Assembly (NCBI RefSeq): GCF_918698085.1
Contig: NZ_CAKKLP010000012.1
Location: 1 to 64,000, forward strand
From: Chryseobacterium sp. Bi04
GTDB taxonomy: Bacteria; Bacteroidota; Bacteroidia; Flavobacteriales; Weeksellaceae
Reading direction: 5' to 3'
DNA length: 64,000 nt
The position numbers were made by a program, and so were the translations under genes. The notes below the pieces were generated by a model. The model had not been told where the DNA came from. It was given only the letters and a program-made list of their open reading frames with translations, and did no database searches. Position 1 is the first letter of the stretch. Each line of letters starts with the position of its first letter. This document shows, piece by piece, positions 44,210 through 52,603 of the stretch.

Positions 44210-44229
44210 ACCGCTCTGAAAAGAGCGGT
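44210..44229 (-). terminator. Terminator of the bacteriocin-like gene
   Basis: Perfect 8-bp stem ACCGCTCT / AGAGCGGT with GAAA loop and a run of seven T on the minus strand, 25 bp after the stop. Confidence 0.85.
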
Positions 44230-44253
44230 ATAGTTTTTATTACTTGTTTTTTC

Positions 44254-44538
44254 TTAGCAAGTAGATCCACACTCAAGTAATCTGATGTGAATTACACCAT
44301 TGATTACACATTGTGTTTGGCATAATGTGTTACCTACAAGGGTACCCACACCGCCTAACACACCACCAACTGTAGAACCTACACCTGTAACAACACCACC
44401 AACGATAGTGCCTACACCTCCTACAACACCTCCAACTACACCACCTAATCCTCCTAGTAATCCACCGATTGGATCAAGTAATCCGTTACCAGAAATTGTT
44501 TTTAACTCATTTCTGTCTAATTTTTTTAAGTTTTTCAT
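44254..44538 (-). CDS. Bacteriocin-like peptide precursor, glycine-rich
   Basis: A 94-residue precursor. The first 17 residues MKNLKKLDRNELKTISG form the double-glycine-like leader common to a large set of small Chryseobacterium peptides annotated as bacteriocin-like. The core is a glycine zipper: repeated GG followed by V, L or T (LLGGLGGVVGGVVGGVG, VVTGVGSTVGGVLGGVG), then a C-terminal tail with four Cys (CQTQC, LLECGSTC). The core could span a membrane or aggregate. No transporter or immunity gene is adjacent. Function as an antimicrobial is unproven. Confidence 0.75.
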   Translation of the reverse strand: MKNLKKLDRNELKTISGNGLLDPIGGLLGGLGGVVGGVVGGVGTIVGGVVTGVGSTVGGVLGGVGTLVGNTLCQTQCVINGVIHIRLLECGSTC

Positions 44539-44980
44539 AACTATAATTTTATATGATTATTACATTACGAATATAAGAAGAATAATAATAAGTTGATAAG
44601 TTTTTCTGAAAAAATTAATAATATGTTTTTATAATTTAATATTTCATTAATATAAAAGCAAAATAATGAGAATATCGTTTAATGTGGTATCTGGTTGATT
44701 TACTAAATGTTAAAAAGCATATTTCAAATTCAAAAATTTAGAGTTATTAATTTATAAGTAAATATTGTCTTTTAATGAATATTCTTCAAAGCAAATAAGA
44801 AGCTTCTATAGAGGACAGGAAAATTAAAACTGAAGTTCAGGAGCTCAGTTTTTTCTAACTATTCCATAAAAATAGCTGTGAAAAACTGAATTTTTCTACT
44901 TTGTACAGTAAAACCAACCTTCCGGGTCACTGATAACGAAATCAATTTTGTATTTTTGCTGATATACTTTTATTTTATCA
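44539..44980. other. Gap between bacteriocin-like gene and XRE regulator
   Basis: About 440 bp, very AT-rich. Just before the regulator gene an inverted repeat TCAGTTTTTTC (44845) / GAAAAACTGA (44880) and a -7-like TATTTTTG (44951-44958) are seen. No open frame. Confidence 0.5.
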
Positions 44981-45772
44981 ATGTCAATTTTTTCAAATAA
45001 TATACGCTTCTTAAGAGCTAAGAGAAAGCTTTCCCAACAAAATGTAGCTGACGAATTAACGATTTCCAGAGTAAGATATTCTAAATATGAGAATGGAATA
45101 TCTGAACCGCCAATTGAGCTTCTGGTAAAAATTTCAAAATACTTCCATGTGAGTATTGATCTGCTGGTATCTGTAGATATCCAAAAATATCCTATGGATG
45201 AAATGCTGAAACTTCCGGATAACAGGATTGTGCTTCCGGTAGCTGTAGACCATCATGGGAATGATACCATTGAAATTATTCCCCAGAAAGCATCAATGGG
45301 ATATCTGGAGGGGTATAGTGATGTAGAATATATTGAAAGCCTTCAAAGGATTGCACTCCCCTTTCTTACCAATGGAAAATACAGGGCCTTTCCTGCAGAT
45401 GGAGACTCTATGCCCCCGTTTAGAGACGGGTCCTATATTGTAGGGAAATATGTAGAAGGAATAAATGACCTGAAACCGGGTAAAACCTATGTTTTTGTTA
45501 CTTTAAATGACGGAATTACCTACAAACGTTTTAAAGAAAAGAATGAAAGCTCCATCAGCGTAAGTGCAGATAATTCATTCTATGAGCCTTACGAAATCCC
45601 TTTTGATGAAGTGGTGGAAATATGGCAATATGCTTCAGGAATTTTTCCGGAAGACTTTGAACCCGGCGATTATGAAAGCTATAACTTTAAAGAAATGTTT
45701 CGTGAGCTGAGACAGGATATCAAAGATCTTGACCGAAAGGTTTCCGGCCGCCGGCGTAAATTGTCATCATAA
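44981..45772 (+). CDS. XRE-family regulator with LexA/S24 peptidase-like C-terminal domain
   Basis: A 263-residue protein. N-terminal HTH_3 domain: NIRFLRAKRKLSQQNVADEL ... YSKYENGISEPPIELLVKIS (about 7-60). The C-terminal half resembles the S24 domain of LexA and phage CI: FPADGDSMPPFRDGSYIVGK has the serine (GDSM) and TYKRFK has a lysine at the catalytic position. It could therefore be an SOS-type, self-cleaving repressor, although the cleavage-site Ala-Gly is not obvious. No phage genes surround it. Target genes are unknown. Confidence 0.85.
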   Translation: MSIFSNNIRFLRAKRKLSQQNVADELTISRVRYSKYENGISEPPIELLVKISKYFHVSIDLLVSVDIQKYPMDEMLKLPDNRIVLPVAVDHHGNDTIEIIPQKASMGYLEGYSDVEYIESLQRIALPFLTNGKYRAFPADGDSMPPFRDGSYIVGKYVEGINDLKPGKTYVFVTLNDGITYKRFKEKNESSISVSADNSFYEPYEIPFDEVVEIWQYASGIFPEDFEPGDYESYNFKEMFRELRQDIKDLDRKVSGRRRKLSS

Positions 45773-45883
45773 ATTTGCTATAGATCTTTGATTCTATAGA
45801 ATACAGATAACAGACAGCCGGTTTTCTTTGTGAAGCCGGCTGTCTGTTATTTCTTAAAGCCTTTGTCACCAGCCTCATGGCTT

Positions 45884-46660
45884 TCAGTGTCGGTCTAATA
45901 TAATCCATACCGGTGCATGGTCACTGCTCTTTTCCCAGCCCCGGACATGACGGTCTACTCCACCCGATTCTAGCTGAGAACCCAGATAAGGACTTAATAA
46001 AATATGATCAAGCCGTATTCCGGCATTGCGGTCATAAGCTTTGTACAAATAATCCCAGAATGTATAGATCTTTTCTTCAGGGTAAAGGGTACGGATAGAA
46101 TCCAGCCAGCCTTTCTTTTGCAGTTCTTTATAGGCTTTTCTTACTTCAGTTCTGTATAATGCGTCATTTTCCCAGCGCTCAGGTTTATAAACATCGATAG
46201 GTTCGGGAATAATATTGAAATCCCCGATAAGGATTGCGGGAAGCTCCATTTTGATAAGTTGGTTCATTCTCCTTTTTAAGCGTTTGATCCATGAAAGTTT
46301 ATACTCAAATTTTGATCCCGGATATGGATTGCCATTGGGAAGGTATAAGCAGCATATAACCATTTGATCAATAATGGCTTCTAAATATCTGCTCTGAAGA
46401 TCTTCAGGATCACCAGGCAGAGAACGCTGTACTTCGGTGATCTCCATATTTTTTGCCAGTATGGCTACTCCATTCCAGCTTTTCTGCCCTTTCCATATAG
46501 CCTCATAGCCTGCTGCATTTATTTCTTTTAAAGGAAACCGTTCCTGTGGAGCTTTGAGTTCCTGAAGGCATACAATATCGGGTGATGATTCTTTCAGCCA
46601 CTGCAAGAGTACAGGTAGCCGGCCATTTATTCCGTTGACATTATAGGTTGCTATTTTCAT
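45884..46660 (-). CDS. xth: Exodeoxyribonuclease III
   Basis: A 258-residue AP endonuclease and 3'-5' exonuclease for base excision repair. MKIATYNVNGINGRLP at the start, the catalytic Glu in CLQELKAPQ, GDFNIIPEPIDVY (Asp, Asn), LDHILLS and the final SDHAPVW (Asp-His) are all in place. Length and motifs match the XthA family. Confidence 0.95.
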   Translation of the reverse strand: MKIATYNVNGINGRLPVLLQWLKESSPDIVCLQELKAPQERFPLKEINAAGYEAIWKGQKSWNGVAILAKNMEITEVQRSLPGDPEDLQSRYLEAIIDQMVICCLYLPNGNPYPGSKFEYKLSWIKRLKRRMNQLIKMELPAILIGDFNIIPEPIDVYKPERWENDALYRTEVRKAYKELQKKGWLDSIRTLYPEEKIYTFWDYLYKAYDRNAGIRLDHILLSPYLGSQLESGGVDRHVRGWEKSSDHAPVWIILDRH

Positions 46661-46928
46661 AATAGAAAAATATTAGAATGAACCATATTGAATAAGGCAA
46701 TAATTATTCCATCATATGAGAAGAATTCTGTATTAAGACTGTTTTTAATGTATCATACAAAAGTACCATACATTATATAATATATGGTACTTGTAGTAAA
46801 GGGATGGTTAAAATTAATTGTTGATGATATGTTTTTTTAAGGCCTAACGATACGTATTTTTTGAGGATAGAGGCCCTTTTCCGGATATGCTGGAAAAAGC
46901 GTATCGCTCCACTGCCATCCAATCACAA

Positions 46929-47744
46929 TTACACTATAAATAAAGAGGCAATAGTTTGGGCATCACTGCCACTCATCACTTCGTCATAAGCTGCTGAACC
47001 TGCTGCTGTCCCAAATAAGGATCCTGTATTGTATCCGGACTGGTTCACATTGTCTTCTCCTGCATATACAGGATCTGTTGCTGAAGGCATATTTCCGCCG
47101 TTGGCAAGTTCAATCCAGCCTTTATTGGCTCTCATTCTTCTTACCTGTGATGCATGTCTTGCTTCCACAGAATGAATCTGTAAAGCAGCCTGAAGGACAA
47201 CTTTATTGGACATGACATTTCCGGCCTGTCCTTTATAAGCTCTTACTCCTGTATCTTCAAAAGCCTGCGCCAGGACCAGAAACTGATTGTAATCTGTAAA
47301 AGGAGAGAAACTTCCATTAGCCGTAAAATCAAAGGTTGGTTTCGCTCCCGGTGTTGTTCCCAGAGAAGTAAGAGTACTTTTCAGAAAACTAACGTGGGCT
47401 GATTCGTGTTTTGAGATCTGCATAAAAACCGGCCTGTCAGAATTGGGAATCAGGCCTGCTGTAGACAGCCCTAAGGCATAATATTCATTTTCAAGATATT
47501 CTAATACCAATGCCAATTGTAAAGCATCGGTTAATGTACTCTTTAATGCAGTACCTGTAAATTCTTTTGTTGGGGTTTCCGCTTTTGCCGGACTAACCAC
47601 CAGGGCACCTAATCCAAAAGGAGCGGCTGCTGTTGCTGCTTTTTTTCCGAATAATGACATATTCGTAATTGTTTCCAGTCTTGAAGCTTCTGCAGTAAAA
47701 AAATTATCATGAGAAAGCTTATCTAATAATTTAAGAATGTTCAT
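46929..47744 (-). CDS. Ferritin-like domain protein, second of a pair
   Basis: A 271-residue protein with a four-helix ferritin-like (dessication-associated Pcc13-62 type) domain. Diiron-type ligand motifs: LEYLENEYYALGL (Glu), KHESAHVSFLKSTL (Glu, His), AFEDTGVRAYKGQ (Glu) and SVEARHASQVRRM (Glu, His). An N-terminal segment (about 30-55) resembles a signal region ending AKAE. It is the paralogue of the next upstream gene and lies 24 bp after it. A role in oxidative or desiccation stress is inferred. Confidence 0.8.
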   Translation of the reverse strand: MNILKLLDKLSHDNFFTAEASRLETITNMSLFGKKAATAAAPFGLGALVVSPAKAETPTKEFTGTALKSTLTDALQLALVLEYLENEYYALGLSTAGLIPNSDRPVFMQISKHESAHVSFLKSTLTSLGTTPGAKPTFDFTANGSFSPFTDYNQFLVLAQAFEDTGVRAYKGQAGNVMSNKVVLQAALQIHSVEARHASQVRRMRANKGWIELANGGNMPSATDPVYAGEDNVNQSGYNTGSLFGTAAGSAAYDEVMSGSDAQTIASLFIV

Positions 47745-47768
47745 AATACAAGATTTGAAGATGAATGA

Positions 47769-48482
47769 TTAATTAATACCTCTTTCTTTCCAGGAGAAAG
47801 GAGTTTTTATAAACCCACCTGCAGCCATTACAATATCCTTAGGCTCTTTGGCAAGGTCCAGGCCGTTAGCATCTACTACATCATCTCCTGAGAAATCTGC
47901 AGATCCCGGATTGATCAGGTTTCTGATAGCAGAGGCATGTCTTGCTTCTACAGAAACTATTTTCCCGGCAATAACAAGATAAGCCGCATTGGTAATGTAT
48001 TTTCCGGCTCCGTTATAGGCTGCTACTCCGGTATCTTCTAATGCTTTGGCAGTGGCAAGCACAGAGCTCCGGTTGTTAAAGTTCACATTGGGATACTGAA
48101 ATTCAAGTTTTGGAAGGACATTCTCAGTGGCTCCGCTAATGGCTGCTTTAAAAAAATCCCTGTGAATGACTTCATGGTGATAAAGATCTGTGAAAACTTC
48201 TTTTTCAATACTTGAGATTCCGCTGTAAAAGTTATTAACTACTTTAGTATAAAAGTCTGCTTCAAGCTGTTCGAGGGCATAAGCGTAGTTTAATATACCC
48301 ACATCTCCTGTTCCCAGATCAAATATTTTACCACCATCTATCATTTGAAAGTCATCATTATCATCACAACCTACCAGTGTGAGGCCAGCTATGGCTAACC
48401 CTATACCTCCCAGTTTCAAAAAGTTTCTTCTGCTGGTATCAAGGGTTGCTCCCTGATTAGAAACATGAATCGTTTTTTTCAT
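47769..48482 (-). CDS. Ferritin-like domain protein, first of a pair, Tat-exported lipoprotein-like
   Basis: A 237-residue protein with a twin-arginine signal (SRRNFLKLGGIGLAIAGLTL) followed by VGC, a possible lipobox, so it is exported folded and may be lipid-anchored. The ferritin-like domain has LEQLEADFYTKVV, HHEVIHRDFFKAA, ALEDTGVAAYNGA and SVEARHASAIRNL, the Glu/His pattern for two irons. It forms a set with the paralogue downstream and with a fasciclin protein upstream, and is opposite an ECF sigma gene. Confidence 0.85.
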   Translation of the reverse strand: MKKTIHVSNQGATLDTSRRNFLKLGGIGLAIAGLTLVGCDDNDDFQMIDGGKIFDLGTGDVGILNYAYALEQLEADFYTKVVNNFYSGISSIEKEVFTDLYHHEVIHRDFFKAAISGATENVLPKLEFQYPNVNFNNRSSVLATAKALEDTGVAAYNGAGKYITNAAYLVIAGKIVSVEARHASAIRNLINPGSADFSGDDVVDANGLDLAKEPKDIVMAAGGFIKTPFSWKERGIN

Positions 48483-48562
48483 AATATTAATTTTTAAGTG
48501 TTTGTTTAGATAATTGAAGAAAACAGCATACCTGCATATGCTGTTTAAAGCTTTATTAATTC

Positions 48563-49132
48563 TTATGGCATCAGAACTGTATCTATTACATGAATGACAC
48601 CATTAGACTGGTTTACATCCGCGATGGTCACTTTTGCACTGTTTCCTTTCGCATCTTTTACATAAAGATCTTTACCTTTCGTCCAGAATGTAAGCTCTTC
48701 ACCCTGTACAGTTTTCATCATACTTTTTCCGTTTCCGGCTTTTACTGCAGCCCATATTTCTTTAGCATTATATTTCCCGGATAGCACATGATACGTCAAT
48801 ATGCTGGTAAGCATAGCCTTATTTTCAGGTTTTACAAGGCTTTCTACGGTTCCTTTCGGAAGTTTTGCAAAAGCAGCATCTGTAGGTGCTAATACGGTAA
48901 AGGGACCTGCTCCCTGTAATGTTTCTACCAGACCTGCAGCTTTTACTGCCGCTACCAGTGTTTTATGGTCTTTAGAATTGACGGCGTTTTCAATAATATT
49001 CTTTGCCGGATACATGGCAGCACCTCCTACCATTACTGTTTTTTCTTTCATCATTTGTGCAGTTACCTTCCCACTAAAAGCGAATGATAAAGCGACCATT
49101 GCTAAAACTGCGGTTTTTGATTGTGTGTTCAT
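48563..49132 (-). CDS. Secreted fasciclin (FAS1) domain protein
   Basis: A 189-residue exported protein: signal peptide (about 1-25) then one FAS1 domain with KTLVAAVKAAGLVETLQGAG, FTVLAPTDAAFAKLPKGTVE and the H2 motif NGVIHVIDTVLMP at the C-terminus. FAS1 domains mediate adhesion. It is first in the minus-strand set FAS1-ferritin-ferritin, divergent from the ECF sigma/anti-sigma pair, which probably controls it. Confidence 0.92.
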   Translation of the reverse strand: MNTQSKTAVLAMVALSFAFSGKVTAQMMKEKTVMVGGAAMYPAKNIIENAVNSKDHKTLVAAVKAAGLVETLQGAGPFTVLAPTDAAFAKLPKGTVESLVKPENKAMLTSILTYHVLSGKYNAKEIWAAVKAGNGKSMMKTVQGEELTFWTKGKDLYVKDAKGNSAKVTIADVNQSNGVIHVIDTVLMP

Positions 49133-49415
49133 TGTGCTGATTTTTTATTGTTAAGGTTGATTGTGTTCTTAGTGTCATTTACGAGGTTGGTTTTGTTTTA
49201 GATTGATAAAAAATGAAATAATCAACAAATACTTGATAATCAGTTATTTATTTTTTATAAAGAATGAAATCAAAGCAAATTTTATGTAGGTTTCAAGTAA
49301 GAACAGGGTTGATCATGGAATACACAGGTAGTATTGCTCTTGAATTAAGCTTTCCTGATATATCTTAAATAAAACCTTTAAAATCATATATGAAGTAAAG
49401 ATTTTAATGATTTTA

Positions 49416-49445
49416 TTTGGAATGTATTTTATTTTGCTACATTTG
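49416..49445 (+). promoter_or_regulatory. Promoter of the ECF sigma gene
   Basis: TTTG (49416-49419) and TACATTTG (49438-49445) with an 18-bp spacer, a perfect Bacteroidota promoter. If it is used, the sigma gene must start at or downstream of the TTG at 49443, not at 49407. Confidence 0.5.
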
Positions 49446-50012
49446 GAAAGAAAAATAATAATTATTAAGACAGCCTATTCTGAAGAGGAACTTATCGTTT
49501 TATTAAAAGAAAAAAACGAAAATGGTTTTCATTATCTGTATGACCACTATTCCGGTGCGCTGTACGGAATTATTCTTCGTATTGTTCAGTCTAAAGAATA
49601 TACCGAAGAAGTGATTCAGGATGTTTTTGTCAAAATATGGAATTCTATCCATCAATATGATGAATCCAAAGGAAGGTTTTATACCTGGATGATCAATATT
49701 GCCAGAAATACAGCTATAGATTATTTAAAATCTAAAGGGTTTCAGAATGAGCTTAAAAACCAACCACTTCCGGATTTCGTATATAATACTACAGAACTTT
49801 CAACGACCAACAATTCATCCGATTATATCGGATTTAGCAATGTACTGGAAGGACTGGACGCAGACAAGCAGGAACTTATTAATCTGGCTTATTATCAGGG
49901 ATATACCCAACATGAAATATCCGAAAAGCTGAAGATACCCCTGGGAACGGTAAAAACGAAAATGCGGAATGCATTGATGAAATTAAAAGATTTGCTAAAA
50001 GATTATCAATAA
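49443..50012 (+). CDS. ECF RNA polymerase sigma factor
   Basis: An extracytoplasmic-function sigma-70 factor. Region 2: FHYLYDHYSGALYGIILRIV, EVIQDVFVKIW and GRFYTWMINIARNTAIDYL; region 4: YQGYTQHEISEKLKIPLGTVKTKM with the helix-turn-helix. The open frame extends up to ATG 49407, but a promoter overlaps that part, so the start is placed at TTG 49443 with low certainty. It is followed by its anti-sigma gene with one base between them. Divergent FAS1/ferritin genes are its probable targets. Confidence 0.87.
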   Translation: MERKIIIIKTAYSEEELIVLLKEKNENGFHYLYDHYSGALYGIILRIVQSKEYTEEVIQDVFVKIWNSIHQYDESKGRFYTWMINIARNTAIDYLKSKGFQNELKNQPLPDFVYNTTELSTTNNSSDYIGFSNVLEGLDADKQELINLAYYQGYTQHEISEKLKIPLGTVKTKMRNALMKLKDLLKDYQ

Positions 50013-50013
50013 A

Positions 50014-50838
50014 TTGAACACAAAAGAATACATATCATCCGGAATTATAGAATCTTATATTCTAGGCCATGCTTCTCCTGAGGAAGCTGGGATTTTGGAG
50101 TGTGTGATGAAGAATAATGCTGAAGTAAAAGCGGCTTTTGAAGAAGCACAAAAAACTTTGGAACATCTTGCTACGGCCCAGGCTGTAACACCTCCAAGTG
50201 ATCTGAAATCTAAAATCTGGAACAGAATTCAACAGGAACAGTCTTCTGTTGAAGAAACAGCATCTTCCTTTTCTATAGATACTCCGGAAGCAGAAGATAG
50301 AAGAAAAATTAAAACTCAGGAACAGATCCAGAGAAAAACAAACTGGAAAGCTTATGCTGTTGCTGCGTCTGTTTTATTCCTGTTAAGTGTGGCCGGAAAT
50401 CTGTTTTGGATGAACAGCCAGTCTGAAACAAAACAGGAAATGACAAAACTGGCAGCGGAAAAACAATCTCAGGACGAAGCTATGAAAAAAATGGACCGGA
50501 AACTGGATATGTTTTCCAATCCGGACATGCAAATGGTGATGTTGAAAGGGGTTGAAAGACATCAGGACGCCAAGGCCATGGTTTTCTGGGACAAAAAAAC
50601 AAAAAAAGTATACCTGAATGCTGAAAATCTTCCAAAAACTCCGGAAGGAATGCAGTATCAGCTTTGGGCTCTTGAAGATGGAAAACCGGTAAGCGCTGGA
50701 ATGTATACTGAAGATAAAGACAGTCAGGTTCCACTGGCGACTATTTCAAAAGCACAGGCCTTTGCCATCACCCTTGAAAAACAAGGCGGAAGTCCGGTTC
50801 CTACTATGGAAAACATGTATGTAATGGGTGGAATATAA
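50014..50838 (+). CDS. Anti-sigma factor, RskA type
   Basis: A 274-residue membrane protein that holds the ECF sigma factor inactive. Cytoplasmic N-terminal zinc-less anti-sigma domain (SSGIIESYILGHASPEEAGI), one membrane helix (AYAVAASVLFLLSVAGNLFW, about 109-130), a periplasmic coiled-coil, and a C-terminal RskA domain with GMQYQLWALEDGKPVSAGMY and FAITLEKQGGSPVPT. The start is TTG, one base after the sigma stop, pointing to translational coupling. A hairpin terminator follows at 50854. Confidence 0.88.
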   Translation: MNTKEYISSGIIESYILGHASPEEAGILECVMKNNAEVKAAFEEAQKTLEHLATAQAVTPPSDLKSKIWNRIQQEQSSVEETASSFSIDTPEAEDRRKIKTQEQIQRKTNWKAYAVAASVLFLLSVAGNLFWMNSQSETKQEMTKLAAEKQSQDEAMKKMDRKLDMFSNPDMQMVMLKGVERHQDAKAMVFWDKKTKKVYLNAENLPKTPEGMQYQLWALEDGKPVSAGMYTEDKDSQVPLATISKAQAFAITLEKQGGSPVPTMENMYVMGGI

Positions 50839-50853
50839 ACCCTTCCAATAATA

Positions 50854-50893
50854 AAACAAAAAATGAGGTTATAAAATTCCTCCTTTTTTGTTT
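50854..50893 (+). terminator. Terminator of the ECF sigma/anti-sigma operon
   Basis: AAACAAAAAATGAGG / CCTCCTTTTTTGTTT, a 15-bp stem with one mismatch and a 10-nt loop. Confidence 0.75.
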
Positions 50894-51070
50894 AACACAC
50901 TTACCATTACTGTGATAGTATTCTATATGAGCTTCTGCATAATAGGAACCGAAACATTTTTATATCAATATTTTAGGCTATTTGTTGTTTTGATCAAAAA
51001 ATATAAAACAGAACAAGAGTATTTTCACTCAAAATGATGAAGATGGATATAGTATATAAAATAAAAACAA

Positions 51071-51087
51071 GGCGAATACAATTCGCC
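51071..51087 (-). terminator. Terminator of the alkaline phosphatase gene
   Basis: Stem GGCGAAT / ATTCGCC with loop ACA, followed on the minus strand by TTGTTTTTAT, 45 bp after the stop. Confidence 0.7.
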
Positions 51088-51131
51088 CTGTTACCACCAA
51101 AAATTAATATGATATGAAAATATGAATGAGT

Positions 51132-52526
51132 TTAAAGAGGTGAAGCTTTGAGCATGAGATCATGCAGATCTGTATTTTTAATGAACGGCTGCAAAAGCTG
51201 ACTTCCCGGACCATAAGCCGCCACTTCTACATAATCTCCGGAGTGATCCATACTGATCCACCCCACAGAATTACGGTTTTTCTGGATATCAGAATAGAGC
51301 TTAAAGGGGAGTTTCTTATAATTGTAAAGCCCCTCTTCTTTTTCAAGGCCATTATAGAAACTTAATAGATGTTTGGCTTCATCATCATTCAGAACCAGTT
51401 TGTTACCTTCGTAAATCCAGTCTTTAATATCTTTTACAGAAAAATCTTTATGGATCTTATTCAGAATATATTCATTAGTGTATTTGTAATCTGAAATACT
51501 GTTGAAATTTTTAGTTGCATCAGCTCCGTAAATCGTTCCGGGATTGGCATTTCCATGATCTGTAGTAATGATGACCAGCGTATTTCCGTCTTTTTCTGCA
51601 AAGTCCATCACCGTTTTTACGGCTTCATCAAATGCAAGCTGATCATGAATTAATGCGGCTACATCATTGGCATGGGCAGACCAGTCTACTTTTCCTCCTT
51701 CCACCTGAAGTACGAAACCTCCCGGATGATCTTTCATCTGATCAATAGCGGTCTTTGCCATATCAGCCAGTGTAGGTGTATTTTTGAAATCAGGAAGACT
51801 GGTTCTGTCGATGCTGTAAGGTAATGCTCCTGTACTGAATATTCCTACTATCTTTTCTCCTTTTTTAATGTCTTTCAGATGATTACGCTCTTTAAGCACC
51901 TGATATCCCTTTTTCCGATAAACAGCATAGAGGTCTTTTTTATCTTCCCGTTTTTCCGGATTAAAAAACTCATCGCCGCCACCCATCAGGACATCTAACT
52001 CCAGCTCGGCATACATTTCAGCGATTTGAGGTTCTGCATTTCGTTGGGCAGAATTCACACAGAATCCTGCAGGTGTAGCATGGGTAATCGTTACCGTGGT
52101 GACGCAGCCTGCTTTTTTTCCTGCTTTTTTAAATTTTTGCCATATAGGAAGATGCTTTTCACCATTAGGTCCCATGTTCAAAACCCCGTTTTTTACTCGG
52201 ATTCCACCCCCGAAAGCTGAGCTTGCAGCAGCTGAATCTGTGACAATAGAACTGGCTGAAGCCGTATCCATCAATGCCCGTGAAACTTTTTGATCATGAT
52301 ACAGACTAAGCCAGTTACTTCCTTTTCCTAAAATATTCCTGGAATACAGGTCGGCCATTGAAAGTGTTCCCAGGCTCATCCCATCACTTACCATAAATAT
52401 GATGTTTTTTGCACTTCCGGAATGGAGTTGCTCAGTACTTCTTTGGGAACTCCAAAGTTCAAGCGGAGATATTGTAAAGAGACCTGATAGTAATGCTGAT
52501 CCTTTTAGAAATTTACGTCTGTCCAT
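51132..52526 (-). CDS. Alkaline phosphatase, Tat-exported, PhoA family
   Basis: A 464-residue periplasmic zinc/magnesium phosphomonoesterase. Twin-arginine signal MDRRKFLKGSALL, then the metal-binding VSDGMSLGTL, the nucleophile Ser in IVTDSAAASSAFGGG, HATPAGFC, EGGKVDWSAHANDVA and TTDHGNANPG. The C-terminus has MDHSGDYVEV. All expected PhoA blocks are present. A Zur-like box (52573-52585) lies 47 bp upstream of the ATG. It releases phosphate from organic sources; zinc control would be unusual for a zinc enzyme (see findings). Confidence 0.93.
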   Translation of the reverse strand: MDRRKFLKGSALLSGLFTISPLELWSSQRSTEQLHSGSAKNIIFMVSDGMSLGTLSMADLYSRNILGKGSNWLSLYHDQKVSRALMDTASASSIVTDSAAASSAFGGGIRVKNGVLNMGPNGEKHLPIWQKFKKAGKKAGCVTTVTITHATPAGFCVNSAQRNAEPQIAEMYAELELDVLMGGGDEFFNPEKREDKKDLYAVYRKKGYQVLKERNHLKDIKKGEKIVGIFSTGALPYSIDRTSLPDFKNTPTLADMAKTAIDQMKDHPGGFVLQVEGGKVDWSAHANDVAALIHDQLAFDEAVKTVMDFAEKDGNTLVIITTDHGNANPGTIYGADATKNFNSISDYKYTNEYILNKIHKDFSVKDIKDWIYEGNKLVLNDDEAKHLLSFYNGLEKEEGLYNYKKLPFKLYSDIQKNRNSVGWISMDHSGDYVEVAAYGPGSQLLQPFIKNTDLHDLMLKASPL

Positions 52527-52545
52527 ATGCTGTAAAAATAATGCT

Positions 52546-52585
52546 GAAAGGTATTCTATTTATGATATTATTGATACTTTGTTGC
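52546..52585 (-). promoter_or_regulatory. Candidate Zur box and promoter of the alkaline phosphatase gene
   Basis: GATACTTTGTTGC (52573-52585), two changes from the perfect 13-mer at 44099 and 54209 but sharing ACTTTGTTGCATTAA. A near -7 element (minus strand TACCTTTC, 52546-52553) places the box on the -33 region. Confidence 0.5.
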
Positions 52586-52603
52586 ATTAATTAAAAGTTA
52601 ATT

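Noticed and set aside
44300..44596. Pro/Thr-rich open frame on the plus strand
   Set aside because: Its PTPP repeats are simply the reverse reading of the glycine-rich codons of the bacteriocin-like gene.
44981..45772. Prophage repressor
   Set aside because: The protein resembles phage CI/LexA, but no integrase, capsid or lysis gene is found on either side.
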